52,419 nucleotides of DNA from Verrucomicrobiota bacterium (GTDB lineage Bacteria > Verrucomicrobiota > Verrucomicrobiia > Opitutales > Opitutaceae), in NCBI GenBank assembly GCA_019136515.1, contig JAGVUB010000139.1, positions 1-52,419 of the forward strand. Direction: 5' to 3'. Both the position numbers and the translations under genes were made by a program. The notes beneath the pieces were generated by a model. That model was not told the origin of the DNA. It saw only the letters and a list, made by a program, of their open reading frames with translations, and made no database searches. How positions within the stretch are numbered: position 1 is the first letter of the stretch; every line of letters begins with the position of its first letter. Positions 16,457 through 24,690 of the stretch are shown piece after piece.

Positions 16457-17305
16457 ATGGCCCCCATCCGCAAACTCGCCTTCGTCGTCAACCGAACCAA
16501 GCGCGGCGCCCACGACCTCGCCAACGACCTCGTGGCGCTCGCCCGTTCGGCGAAGGTGAAAACCAAGGTCTTCGCCCGCGCCCCGCTGCCCGAGAGCGCG
16601 CTCATGGGGTTCGACGCCTGCTGCGTCGTCGGCGGCGACGGCACGCTGCTCGGTGCCGCGCGCGAGGCCGCCCGCGCCGGCGTGCCGGTGATCGGCGTCA
16701 ACCGCGGCAGTCTCGGTTTTCTCACGACATTCTCGGCGGAGGAGACCTTGGCCCAGTTCCCCTCCCTGCTCGCCGGCGACTACCAGCTCGCCGAACGCTC
16801 CCTGCTTTCGTGCCGCACCGGCCCGGATCAGGAGGACGTCGCGCTCAACGACGTCGTCATCAAGGACGAGATCAACTCCAAGCTCGTGCGCCTCGGCGTC
16901 TACGCCGACGACCAGTTCGTGACCGACTACCACGGCGACGGCCTGCTCGTGGCCACGCCCACCGGTTCCACCGCCTACAACCTCTCCGCCGGCGGCCCGA
17001 TCATCCATCCCGGCGCCGAAGCCATCGTGCTCACGCCCATCTGCCCGCACACGCTGAGCAACCGCTCCGTCATCCTGCGCAGCGGCGTGAAGCTGCGCAT
17101 CGAGAGCCGCATGGAGGACTCGCGCCTCCTCGTCGCCATGGACGGCCAGCGCAACCTCGTCACCTGCGCCGGCCGCGACATCGAGATCGCGGTCGCCGAG
17201 CGGCGGCTCACCCTCGTGCAGAAGCCCGGCTACGAGCACTTCGAGGTGCTGCGCTCGAAGCTCGGCTGGTCCGGCGCCGCCACCAGCCATCCGGCCCGGC
17301 GCTGA
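16457..17305 (+). CDS. nadK: NAD kinase
   Basis: NadK phosphorylates NAD to NADP with ATP or polyphosphate. The 282-residue protein has the catalytic GGDGT (residues 59-63), GVNRGSLGFLT, and the glycine-rich HGDGLLVATPTGSTAYNLSAGGP that forms the NAD site. The start at 16457 gives MAPIRKLAFVVN, matching the first beta strand of the family. A longer frame running back to 16232 would translate the repeat pair and is rejected. A separate promoter probably lies in the 258-bp spacer. Confidence 0.95.
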   Translation: MAPIRKLAFVVNRTKRGAHDLANDLVALARSAKVKTKVFARAPLPESALMGFDACCVVGGDGTLLGAAREAARAGVPVIGVNRGSLGFLTTFSAEETLAQFPSLLAGDYQLAERSLLSCRTGPDQEDVALNDVVIKDEINSKLVRLGVYADDQFVTDYHGDGLLVATPTGSTAYNLSAGGPIIHPGAEAIVLTPICPHTLSNRSVILRSGVKLRIESRMEDSRLLVAMDGQRNLVTCAGRDIEIAVAERRLTLVQKPGYEHFEVLRSKLGWSGAATSHPARR

Positions 17306-17398
17306 GGCCGTCGGCCGCACGAGCACTCGGTTCCGCAAGCGAGCAACACCGCCGCCGGCCTCCACCGCCCCTGAGACAAGAGACAGGGTTGCTTGACG

Positions 17399-17420
17399 AA
17401 ACTGACCGATCGGTCAGTTT
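17399..17420. promoter_or_regulatory. perfect 22-bp palindromic operator upstream of the TetR gene
   Basis: Half-site AAACTGACCGA is followed directly by its exact reverse complement TCGGTCAGTTT. The core TGACCGATCGGTCA matches operators commonly used by TetR/AcrR-family repressors. It lies 7 bp before the tetR GTG start and immediately after TTGACG (17393-17398), a plausible -35 box. The repressor would therefore block its own promoter. Autoregulation of the two-gene operon is inferred. Confidence 0.88.
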
Positions 17421-17427
17421 ACTAACC

Positions 17428-18084
17428 GTGCGGACGAAAACTCGCTCCTCCCCCACTCCCGGTTCGTTCATCGAACTCACTCGTCGTCGGCAGCTCATCG
17501 ACTGCGCGATCGAGTGCCTTGCGGAGGCCGGATACGCCGGCGCCTCGCTGGCGAACGTCGCGCGGCGGGCGGGCGTCAGCAAAGGCGTCGTCCTCTACCA
17601 TTTCCGAAGCAAGGATGCCCTCGTGGAAACGACCGTGGAGGAGATCTTCCGCGCGCTCCGGGAGTTCATCGTGCCGCGGATCGAGGCGGAGCCCGACGCG
17701 CGGGGTCGTCTGCGGGCCTTCATCACGGCCCAACTGTCGTTTCTGGAGCAGCATCGCGCCCAGCTGCTCGCTGTATCCTACATCTTGGTGAGCCATCGCA
17801 ACCGTCGCGGGGAATTCTATCTGCGCACCAACGCGGAACGCGATGCCCGGACGGCGATCGGCGCCATCCTGGAGGAGGGCCAATCGCGCGGGGACTTCCG
17901 CGCTTTCGCCCTTCGGCCCATGGCCGCGACGATTCTGAACGCCATCAACGGCGCGCTGAGCGAGTGGGTCGCCGACCCCAGCCTCTCCCTGCACGAGTAC
18001 GCCGCAGAACTGGTGACCACCTTCGACTTGGCCACCCAGACGAAGCCGCGCGCAAGCACCTCCCGCGTTTCCGCAGAATCATGA
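17428..18084 (+). CDS. TetR/AcrR family transcriptional regulator
   Basis: A 218-residue repressor with an N-terminal helix-turn-helix: RRRQLIDCAIECLAEAGYAG then SLANVARRAGVSKGVVLYHFRSKDALVE, quoted through its marks GASLANVARRAG and YHFRSKDALVE (about residues 33-60). The C-terminal ligand-binding domain is divergent, so the inducer is unknown. The GTG at 17428 is chosen because it lies just after the palindromic operator; the long upstream frame reads through nadK. The stop codon overlaps the ATG of the next gene (ATGA at 18081-18084), so the regulator and the secreted glycosidase-like protein are translationally coupled. Codon use here is less C-biased than in neighbouring genes, a weak hint of transfer. 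Confidence 0.9.
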   Translation: MRTKTRSSPTPGSFIELTRRRQLIDCAIECLAEAGYAGASLANVARRAGVSKGVVLYHFRSKDALVETTVEEIFRALREFIVPRIEAEPDARGRLRAFITAQLSFLEQHRAQLLAVSYILVSHRNRRGEFYLRTNAERDARTAIGAILEEGQSRGDFRAFALRPMAATILNAINGALSEWVADPSLSLHEYAAELVTTFDLATQTKPRASTSRVSAES

Positions 18085-19598
18085 AGACCACCCTCCGCGT
18101 AGCCACCTTGGGCGCCGCCCTCGCGCTCACCGCCCCACAGTTCGCGCTCGGCGCCGCCGACCGCGAGGAACCGTCGCCCTTCGGCATCGCCTGGGGGTAC
18201 CTCTACGGGCATCTGGGCACGAAGGTGTATCCTTATGTTCCGGCCGTGCGCGAACACGGGGCCGGGCTGAGCCGGGTGATCCTGTTCTGGCAGCAGATCG
18301 AGCCGCAGCGCGGAACGTTCGACTGGTCGGCACTGGATGGCTACGTGGGGGAGCTCCGGAGCCCGGACGAGGGTTTCGTCACGCTCTACGCTGCATCGAC
18401 TTGGGCCACGGAGATCCCGGCGGCGCTCATGCCGGCGGCCCCGGCCAAGAATCCGGAGGACTACTACCGTTTCGTGTTCGAGACGGTGAAGCGGTACCGC
18501 GGCCGCGTCCGGTACTGGGGCAACGACGCCGAACCGACCAACCCGGCGTTTTGGGCGGGCACGAAGGAGCAGTTCGTCGCCCAACTCCGCATCTTCCATC
18601 GCGCGGTCAAGGACGCGGATCCGGACGCCTTGGTCGTGCTGGGTGGTTGCGACGGGCTGTTCGTGCCGCCGGGTTTGAGGACCCCCGCGGGAGAGGCGGT
18701 GCCGCCCAATCCGCATCAGGAAGTCGGACTCGCGTTCTTCGACCACGTGCTGCGCGAAGCCGGCGACTCCTTCGATGTGTTCGATCTGCGCCTGTACCTC
18801 GATCCCGAGACGATCCCGCCGCGCGTGGAGTACATCCGCGAGCGGATGCGCGCCAACGGTTACGAGAAGCCGATCCTGGGAGGCGAATATGGTGGTCCCA
18901 GCTTCTACGAGTTCCCCGAGAACCTGCCGTATCTCGATCTGGTGATGAAGTGGTCGGTGACGCCCGACGAGCACGGTGTGGCGCAGGTCGATCCGAAGAT
19001 CGGGCAAGCCATCGCCGCGATGTATGAGAAGATGCCAACCCTCGCGCCGCAGACACAGATGTTCCTGCAGGGCTGCCCTCCGGAACTCGAAGCCAAGTAC
19101 CGTCGCATCCAGTCCCGGACGCTCGTGATGCAGAACCTCTTTGCGCTCTCGGCGGGCATCAAGCGTTCGCTCTACTGGCAGTACTCGCCCGCGACCAACG
19201 AACGGGACGACATCATGGGGCTCATGTTCAGCAAGTTCAGCCTCACGGAGAACGACGGCGATTCGCTGAAGCCGACCCCGACCGCCGCGGCCTACAAGAG
19301 GATGGTTTCCGTCCTGAACGGTTTGCGGACAGTAACGCGCGTGCCCGTCCCGGACCGCCCCTCGCTCCTGCTCTTCGAAATCGACCGCGGCCCGCGCGGA
19401 ACCGCTCTCGTCGTGTGGGAACGTCGCGACCGTTTCAGCGGTGAGGACGCGCCCCCCATCGAGTTCAGCTGGCCGACGCAGTGGAAGCGGGCGCACGCGC
19501 TTGATGCGCTCGGCGCCACATCCGAAGTCACGATCTCCAACGGGAAACTCATCGTGCCCGTGGGAGTCACGCCCGTCTATCTGACCGAGGTACCGTAG
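18081..19598 (+). CDS. secreted clan GH-A-like glycoside hydrolase (TIM barrel)
   Basis: A 505-residue secreted protein (signal peptide to about residue 24, cleavage near ALG-AA). The N-terminal half reads as a (beta/alpha)8 barrel of the GH39/GH42/beta-xylosidase kind: SRVILFWQQIEPQRGTFDW is the typical strand followed by the WxxIEP motif. Glu151 in WGNDAEPTN fits the acid/base position after strand 4, and Glu269 in ILGGEYGG fits the nucleophile at the end of strand 7. A C-terminal beta region (about 430-505) could be an accessory sandwich. Substrate is unknown. Its coupling to a TetR repressor suggests induction by a small molecule, possibly derived from the substrate. The stop at 19598 is not followed by a clear terminator. 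Confidence 0.75.
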   Translation: MKTTLRVATLGAALALTAPQFALGAADREEPSPFGIAWGYLYGHLGTKVYPYVPAVREHGAGLSRVILFWQQIEPQRGTFDWSALDGYVGELRSPDEGFVTLYAASTWATEIPAALMPAAPAKNPEDYYRFVFETVKRYRGRVRYWGNDAEPTNPAFWAGTKEQFVAQLRIFHRAVKDADPDALVVLGGCDGLFVPPGLRTPAGEAVPPNPHQEVGLAFFDHVLREAGDSFDVFDLRLYLDPETIPPRVEYIRERMRANGYEKPILGGEYGGPSFYEFPENLPYLDLVMKWSVTPDEHGVAQVDPKIGQAIAAMYEKMPTLAPQTQMFLQGCPPELEAKYRRIQSRTLVMQNLFALSAGIKRSLYWQYSPATNERDDIMGLMFSKFSLTENDGDSLKPTPTAAAYKRMVSVLNGLRTVTRVPVPDRPSLLLFEIDRGPRGTALVVWERRDRFSGEDAPPIEFSWPTQWKRAHALDALGATSEVTISNGKLIVPVGVTPVYLTEVP

Positions 19599-19680
19599 GA
19601 CGACGAGGCACCGCACCGCTGGAGTCCCGATGGTTTTCCGATCCAGCGCGAGGGATGTTCCGTGGTAGAGTCCCGAGCCC

Positions 19681-20865
19681 ATGACCGCTGTCCGCACAGA
19701 ACCCGTTTCCTGGAGACGCTGGGGCGACGATCTCGAGCCCGAGTCGATTGCCCAGCTCGAACGCGCGTGCCGCCTGCCCGTGGCGGTGCAGGGTGCGCTC
19801 ATGCCGGACGCACACATCGGCTACGGGCTGCCCATCGGCGGCGTGCTCGCCACGGAGGGCGCGGTCGTGCCCTACGCGGTGGGCGTCGACATCGCCTGCC
19901 GCATGAAACTCTCCGTGCTCGACCTGCCGCTCGACTGGCTGGAGCGCCACACGCAGGACCTCGCCCGCGCCATCGAGGACGAGACGCGGTTCGGCGTCGG
20001 CGCCACGTTCGAGAAACGCCACCGCGAGCATCCCGTGATGGACGAGGACTGGACGGTGAGCCCGATCACGCGTTCGCACCGCGACAAGGCCTGGGCGCAG
20101 CTCGGCACCAGCGGCAGCGGCAACCACTTCGTCGAGTTGGGCCGGCTCACGATCACCGACGGCGCGGCCGGCCTGCCGCCCGGCGAGTATCTCGCGCTGC
20201 TCAGCCACAGCGGCAGCCGCGGCACCGGTGCCGCGGTGTGCGACCACTATTCGCGCGTCGCCGAAAAACGGTTGCGCGACCTGCCGCGCGAGTTCGCCAA
20301 GCTCGCCTGGCTCGACCTCGCGTCGGGCGAGGGGCAGGAGTACTGGGCAGCGATGGAGCTGATGGGCCGTTACGCCTCCGCCAACCACGCGCTCATCCAC
20401 CGCCACATCGCCCGCCACCTGAAGGTCGGCGTGCTCCTCTCGATCGAGAACCACCACAACTTCGCCTGGCGCGAGCGCCATCACGGACGCGATATGATCG
20501 TGCACCGCAAGGGTGCCACGCCCGCCGGCGTCGGTGTGCTCGGCGTGATCCCCGGCTCGATGGCCTCGCCCGGCTATGTTGTGCGCGGCCTCGGGAATCC
20601 GGCCGCACTCGACTCCGCCGCGCATGGCGCCGGCCGCGTGATGAGCCGCAAGCGCGCCCACGAGACGTTCACATGGAAGCAGGTCCGTCCGCTGCTCGAG
20701 CAACGCGGCGTCACGCTGCTCAGCGCCGGCATCGACGAGGTGCCCGGCGTCTACAAGGACATCGGACGCGTGATGGCCGCGCAGGCGGACCTCGTCGAAC
20801 CGCTCGCGCGCTTCGACCCGCGCATCGTGAAGATGGCCGGGCCCGGCGAACAAGCGGAGGATTGA
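19681..20865 (+). CDS. rtcB: RtcB family RNA ligase
   Basis: RtcB joins 2',3'-cyclic phosphate or 3'-phosphate RNA ends to 5'-OH ends using GTP and Mn2+. The 394-residue protein shows MPDAHIGYGLPIGG, the metal Cys in GVDIACRM, GSGNHFVELG and HSGSRGTG with metal-binding His residues, ENHHNFAW, HRKGATPA, and His315 in DSAAHGAGR as the probable guanylylated histidine. DEVPGVYKDI closes the active site. No archease (rtcA/rtcR-type) partner is adjacent. It is a stand-alone gene with an 82-bp upstream spacer. The biological role, tRNA repair or rRNA healing, cannot be told from context. Confidence 0.92.
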   Translation: MTAVRTEPVSWRRWGDDLEPESIAQLERACRLPVAVQGALMPDAHIGYGLPIGGVLATEGAVVPYAVGVDIACRMKLSVLDLPLDWLERHTQDLARAIEDETRFGVGATFEKRHREHPVMDEDWTVSPITRSHRDKAWAQLGTSGSGNHFVELGRLTITDGAAGLPPGEYLALLSHSGSRGTGAAVCDHYSRVAEKRLRDLPREFAKLAWLDLASGEGQEYWAAMELMGRYASANHALIHRHIARHLKVGVLLSIENHHNFAWRERHHGRDMIVHRKGATPAGVGVLGVIPGSMASPGYVVRGLGNPAALDSAAHGAGRVMSRKRAHETFTWKQVRPLLEQRGVTLLSAGIDEVPGVYKDIGRVMAAQADLVEPLARFDPRIVKMAGPGEQAED

Positions 20866-20927
20866 GCCCCGACTGGGCGGACCGCGGCGGGCCGTTCCGC
20901 GCTACCGCGTGCCCGTCATGCGCGCGT

Positions 20928-21314
20928 TCACTCCACGGGCTGGATCAACTCGATCTCGTAGCCCTCGGGCGCATCGATGAAGGCGATGATCGAGCCGGAG
21001 CCGGTCCTGGTGGGACCATCGGAAAGCGCGATCCCCTTTTTCGCCAACGCGGCGGCGAAAGTCTCCAGGTTCTCCACCTCGAACGCCAGGTGCATCAGGT
21101 CGGGCTGCACCGCGACCGGTTCGGCCCCAGCAGGCATCTGGCAGAGCTCGATCTCCTCCTCGCTGTTGGGCGTGCGGAGGAAGACCAGCTGCGCTCCGCG
21201 CGGCGAGGTGAAGCGGCGCGAAGCCTCGAGGCCGAGCGCCTCCTGGTAGAATTTCACGGAACGCTCGATGTCGTTCACGCGCATCCGGGTGTGGAGGAGT
21301 TTGCGAACTTTCAT
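20928..21314 (-). CDS. VOC (glyoxalase I-like) family protein
   Basis: A 128-residue single vicinal-oxygen-chelate protein made of two beta-alpha-beta-beta-beta modules. Module one begins KLLHTRMRVNDIERSVKFYQEALGL with the first candidate metal-binding His; module two has LMHLAFEVENLETF with another His, and the C-terminal Glu is in GYEIELIQP. This pattern is that of lactoylglutathione lyase (glyoxalase I) and related isomerases or dioxygenases. Length fits bacterial GloA. No thiol-specific evidence is present, so it is left as a VOC/glyoxalase-like enzyme. It converges with rtcB, with 62 bp between. Confidence 0.82.
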   Translation of the reverse strand: MKVRKLLHTRMRVNDIERSVKFYQEALGLEASRRFTSPRGAQLVFLRTPNSEEEIELCQMPAGAEPVAVQPDLMHLAFEVENLETFAAALAKKGIALSDGPTRTGSGSIIAFIDAPEGYEIELIQPVE

Positions 21315-21447
21315 GACAAGGCGCAGAGGGGATCGCGGAACGAGGCGATTTCAAGCCCGCGCCCCGGAAACCCGGGGATCCGCGGCATCGCCCCGCGCGG
21401 CGCCAGCGTCGTGCCATCCGAAGTTCGCGCGCAGCGCGAGCGAAGGC

Positions 21448-21532
21448 TGGTGCCCGGGACAGGGGTCGAACCTGCACACCTTGCGGTACGGGATCCTAAG
21501 TCCCGCGCGTCTGCCAATTCCGCCACCCGGGC
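21448..21532 (-). tRNA. tRNA-Leu (anticodon UAG)
   Basis: An 85-nt tRNA including an encoded CCA. The acceptor stem GCCCGGG pairs with CCCGGGC, the D-arm GGCGGAATTGGCAGACGC is typical of leucine tRNAs, the anticodon stem CGGGA/TCCCG encloses loop CTTAGGA with anticodon TAG, the long variable arm with a GCAA loop marks a class II tRNA, and the T-arm GCAGGTTCGACCCCTGT is present. The discriminator base is A. It reads CUA, and possibly other CUN codons. It lies alone between the VOC gene and psd. Confidence 0.97.
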
Positions 21533-21612
21533 AATTCGGCTGGGGATCGAGCGCGGATTCCCGGCGCCCGCCGCGCCGGGCGCAAGGCCGAAAGGCGCGC
21601 CGCGCGCGCGCC

Positions 21613-22518
21613 CTACCGCGTGGCCACGCCGAGCCGCTCGCCCATCTTCGCGTAGGTCTCGATGTGGTTGAGGCTCTGCTCGCGCAGGTCGGCGTCGAAC
21701 ACGATCCGATCCCGTTGGAACAATGTGATGACGCAGGAACCGCCGAACTTGAAGAGCCCCTTCTCGTCGCCCTTCTTCACCTTCGTGCCGGGGATGAAGC
21801 TCTGGCGGATACCGCCGACCATCGTCGCGCCCACCTCGATCAGCGCGACCAGCCCGAACCGCTCCGTCTCGTGGAGCGTGACCATGCGCTTGTTCTGGAC
21901 GAGGTAGCGGACGCTGCGCCGCAACGCGATCGGATTGACCGAGAAGAGCGGGCCCTTGATCTCGCTGGCGCGGCCGGGCGTGCCGGCGCAGGGGAAGTGG
22001 AACCGGTGGTAGTCCACCGGCGCGAGTCGCGAGATGAGCATCGCGCCGCCGATGAATTGTTTCGCCACCAACTCGCCGCCGATCAGCTCACCGAGCTCGA
22101 AGCGGTCGCCCTTCACGTAGAAACCGCCGGCCGCATCGACGTCGGGAAAGACGAGGTGGCGCCCGTCGGCGGGCAGGATCGCACTGGCGGGGTCCGGGTC
22201 GATCGGACGGGCGGACGCCTTGAGTTTCCGGGCGAAGAACTCGTTGAACGTCTTGTAGGCCATCGCCTGTTTGGCGAACTCGTCCACATCGAGGTCGTGC
22301 TCCACAATGAAAGGAAGCACCCGGTGGACGCTCCGCGGCTTGTCCATTTTCCGGCCATACAGCCACGAGAAGAACGCGCGTCGCACCAGCACATGCAGCG
22401 CAACCCGGCCGCTGAGCGAACTGCTGTAGAGCCAGCGCAGCCAGAACTCGCCCGGGATCTTCTCCTCGACCATCTCGCGACGTTTCCGGTGGAAATACTC
22501 GACGGGTTCTTGCGTCAT
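21613..22518 (-). CDS. psd: phosphatidylserine decarboxylase proenzyme
   Basis: Psd makes phosphatidylethanolamine from phosphatidylserine at the cytoplasmic membrane. It is a pyruvoyl enzyme formed by self-cleavage. In the 301-residue protein the cleavage site is FGGSCV with Ser261 as the residue expected to become the pyruvoyl group. The supporting Asp (PADGR) and His (VDYHRFHFP) are present. The N-terminal part contains YSSSLSGR and SVHRVLPFIVEHDLDVDEF, then TFNEFFARKL, as in the PSD-B group. The start at 22518 (MTQEPVEYFHRKR) is preferred over a longer frame whose first 70 residues are Gly/Arg-rich and noncoding in character. No pssA is adjacent. Confidence 0.93.
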   Translation of the reverse strand: MTQEPVEYFHRKRREMVEEKIPGEFWLRWLYSSSLSGRVALHVLVRRAFFSWLYGRKMDKPRSVHRVLPFIVEHDLDVDEFAKQAMAYKTFNEFFARKLKASARPIDPDPASAILPADGRHLVFPDVDAAGGFYVKGDRFELGELIGGELVAKQFIGGAMLISRLAPVDYHRFHFPCAGTPGRASEIKGPLFSVNPIALRRSVRYLVQNKRMVTLHETERFGLVALIEVGATMVGGIRQSFIPGTKVKKGDEKGLFKFGGSCVITLFQRDRIVFDADLREQSLNHIETYAKMGERLGVATR

Positions 22519-23060
22519 GCCCGCACCGTGAGCACGCCCCCCATCCGCGCCAAACCGAAAACCGCCGGGGCCGCCGCACGACCGCCCCACCCGGTATTCG
22601 CGTCTCCATGCACCGCGTCCCACCTCCGGGAAAACGCCGTCCCGCAACCGGGACGTCTCTTTCCCCGCCCCGGGGGGAACACCCGACCCGTCGCCTCCCC
22701 CGACGCCGGCCATTCTACCGTTACAGCAACACACCGCCGCTTGCGGGTGAGAATTGCCTTTGACAAGCCGCGAACCGCTCTCCGAACTTCAACACCTGTT
22801 TCCAGTTCTCGGTCTTTTTTTCTCCCACCACCGCTCGTCCCCACCTCTACCCACACCACCCCGCCGGATCGCGCCTGCGATCTTCGCCCCCGCCTGAAGT
22901 GAAACGCCGCCGCGCGGCGTTTAGTTAGCGACCCCCTCCCCTTTTTTCCCGCGAAAGAACAGCACCTCCCCCTTCCTGCTCTTCCCCCTTCCCGCCGCTT
23001 CCGGCTCCGCTGCTTTCTTTCCCCTTCCCCTCTCTCAACAATCCTCGAACTCATCACACC
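22519..23060. promoter_or_regulatory. 542-bp divergent intergenic region between psd and exbB
   Basis: There is no gene here. It must contain the promoters for psd (minus) and for the seven-gene TonB operon (plus). A perfect TTGACA is at 22760-22765, but no good -10 lies 16-18 bp downstream. A strong hairpin, AAACGCCGC/GCGGCGTTT (22902-22910 with 22914-22922, 3-nt loop), sits about 140 bp before the exbB start. It is followed by a pyrimidine-rich tract that continues to the ATG. The hairpin could shape the 5' leader of the operon. Confidence 0.5.
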
Positions 23061-23720
23061 ATGATCCAGATCCTGCCTCTCGCCTTCTTGATGAACAAGA
23101 CCCCGATGGAGCTCTTCCATGCCGGCGGTTACATCATGTGGCCCATCTTGATTACCTCGCTGGTCGGCGTCACCGTCGTCACCGAGCGCATCATCTTCAC
23201 CCTGCGTGAGATGAAGGCCCGCAACCCGGAGGTCGTCGAGGGCATGCTCGAGAAGATCGAAGCTGGCGACATCGACGGCGCGATCGCCCTCGGCCGCACC
23301 ACCAACGACTACATCGCCCGGATCATGGTCTATAGCCTGACCCACCGCGAGACCTCGCTCCAGAACGCCTTCATCCGCAGCTCCAGCTCCGAGCTCACCC
23401 GCTTCGGCCAAGGCATGCCGACCCTCGACACCTGCATCACCGCCGCCCCGTACCTCGGCCTCATCGGCACGATCACGGGCATGATGACCACCTTCGGCAG
23501 CATGGAGGGCGACATCGCCCAGGCCGCCAGCAAGATCACCGGTGGTGTTGCCGAGGCCCTTATCGCCACCGCTTGCGGTATCGCGATCGCCGTCATCGGC
23601 CTGCTGCCCTTCAACTATCTCAACGCTCGCTGGGAGAACGCCCGCCACGAAGTAGAAGACGCCGGCAATGCGCTCGAGATCATGATCAAGAAGTCGAGCG
23701 GTGTGAACGCCGAGCAGTAA
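23061..23720 (+). CDS. exbB: MotA/TolQ/ExbB proton channel family protein
   Basis: A 219-residue inner-membrane protein that forms the pentameric proton channel energising TonB. The first transmembrane helix is at about residues 22-42 (GGYIMWPILITSLVGVTVV). The signature pair TAAPYLGLIGTITGMMTTF (about 130-150) and GGVAEALIATACGIAIAVIGLLPFN (about 163-187) form the channel helices. Typical ExbB lacks the long periplasmic part, as here. It is the first gene of an operon with two exbD genes (65- and 40-bp gaps) and tonB. No Shine-Dalgarno site is seen; the ATG is preceded by CACACC. Confidence 0.93.
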   Translation: MIQILPLAFLMNKTPMELFHAGGYIMWPILITSLVGVTVVTERIIFTLREMKARNPEVVEGMLEKIEAGDIDGAIALGRTTNDYIARIMVYSLTHRETSLQNAFIRSSSSELTRFGQGMPTLDTCITAAPYLGLIGTITGMMTTFGSMEGDIAQAASKITGGVAEALIATACGIAIAVIGLLPFNYLNARWENARHEVEDAGNALEIMIKKSSGVNAEQ

Positions 23721-23785
23721 GCCGCGTTCACGTCCCGGTCGCTTCGCCACTACTATTACTCGGTAAATCTTAACCATCGCTCACC

Positions 23786-24208
23786 ATGCACGGAGGAGGA
23801 GGAGGGGGCTCAGGCTCCAAGAAAAAGGCTACGATCAACGTTATCCCGCTGATCGATGTCATCATGTTCCTGCTGGCCACCTTCGTCTTGTTCACCCTTT
23901 CGATGAACAAGGCCAATGGCCCCGCCGTTGACCTGAGCGAGGCGAAGACCGGCACGGACGTCGACCCGAACAAGGCCATCACCGTCACCCTCGATACCGA
24001 GGGGAAGATGAGCTGGAACAACGAAGCCGTGACTTGGGACAACTTCATCATCGAGTTGATCAAGTACAGCGAGCAGGAAAGTCCCACCATCCTCATCAAC
24101 TTCGACCAGAACGCCAACTACGGTCAGGCGATGTCGATTTTGAACGAGATCCGCAAGGCGCCGAAGCCGGTCAAGGTTTACCTCTCGACCAAGCTGCCGA
24201 AGCCCTAA
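23786..24208 (+). CDS. exbD: ExbD/TolR biopolymer transport protein, copy 1
   Basis: A 140-residue single-pass inner-membrane protein. After a Gly-rich N-terminus of six consecutive glycines comes INVIPLIDVIMFLLATFVLFTL with Asp24, the proton-carrying residue of the ExbD/TolR helix. The periplasmic domain (about 50-140) ends in ILNEIRKAPKPVKVYLST, typical of the ExbD fold. ExbD dimers sit inside the ExbB pentamer. The second copy immediately downstream differs throughout its periplasmic domain, so the operon encodes a possible ExbD heterodimer. Confidence 0.92.
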   Translation: MHGGGGGGSGSKKKATINVIPLIDVIMFLLATFVLFTLSMNKANGPAVDLSEAKTGTDVDPNKAITVTLDTEGKMSWNNEAVTWDNFIIELIKYSEQESPTILINFDQNANYGQAMSILNEIRKAPKPVKVYLSTKLPKP

Positions 24209-24248
24209 CCCCCAGCCCGAGTCACTCTCACCGCAGTCCTGCCCTCCG

Positions 24249-24677
24249 ATGCAAGTTAAGCAAACAGTGCGGAAAAAGGCACGTATCGAGATCATTCCGC
24301 TGATCGACGTCATCATGTTCCTCATGGCGGCGTTCGTCTTGGTCATGCTCTCGATGAACAAGAACAAGCAGGTCCCGGTGGAACTGCCCAGCGCGAGCCC
24401 GCCAATTCGCGACCTCACCATTGTAGAGCCCGAGAAGCCGGTGAAGGTGTCGATCGACACCGCCGGCGACTACTTCTGGAACTCGGAGCGCGTCTCGCTC
24501 GACGATCTCATCATCCGCCTCAACGGCCTGAAGGCTCAGTCGGCCGACCCGAAAGTTTTGATCGAGGGTGAAATCGGGGCACAGTTCGGCAAGGCGGTGG
24601 TCGTCGTCGATGAGGCCCGCCACGCGGGCATCAACAAGGTGACCTTCGACCCCATGGCCAAGAACTCGGTGCGCTAA
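24249..24677 (+). CDS. exbD: ExbD/TolR biopolymer transport protein, copy 2
   Basis: A 142-residue paralogue of the preceding ExbD. The membrane helix IEIIPLIDVIMFLMAAFVLVML carries the conserved Asp20. The periplasmic part has SLDDLIIRLNGLKAQSADPKVLIEGE and VVDEARHAGINKVTFD. Paired ExbD proteins behind one ExbB are known in several TonB systems of Bacteroidota and other phyla. The stop codon is 13 bp before tonB. Confidence 0.92.
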   Translation: MQVKQTVRKKARIEIIPLIDVIMFLMAAFVLVMLSMNKNKQVPVELPSASPPIRDLTIVEPEKPVKVSIDTAGDYFWNSERVSLDDLIIRLNGLKAQSADPKVLIEGEIGAQFGKAVVVVDEARHAGINKVTFDPMAKNSVR

Positions 24678-24690
24678 ACAGGAGGCCAAT

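Noticed and set aside
20882-20916. Additional GTAG hairpin between rtcB and the VOC gene
   Set aside because: A CTAC is present but the possible stem is only 5 bp with a long loop, too weak to list.
22760-22765. TTGACA in the exbB upstream region as a promoter
   Set aside because: No TATAAT-like sequence lies at the right distance; left as a note only.
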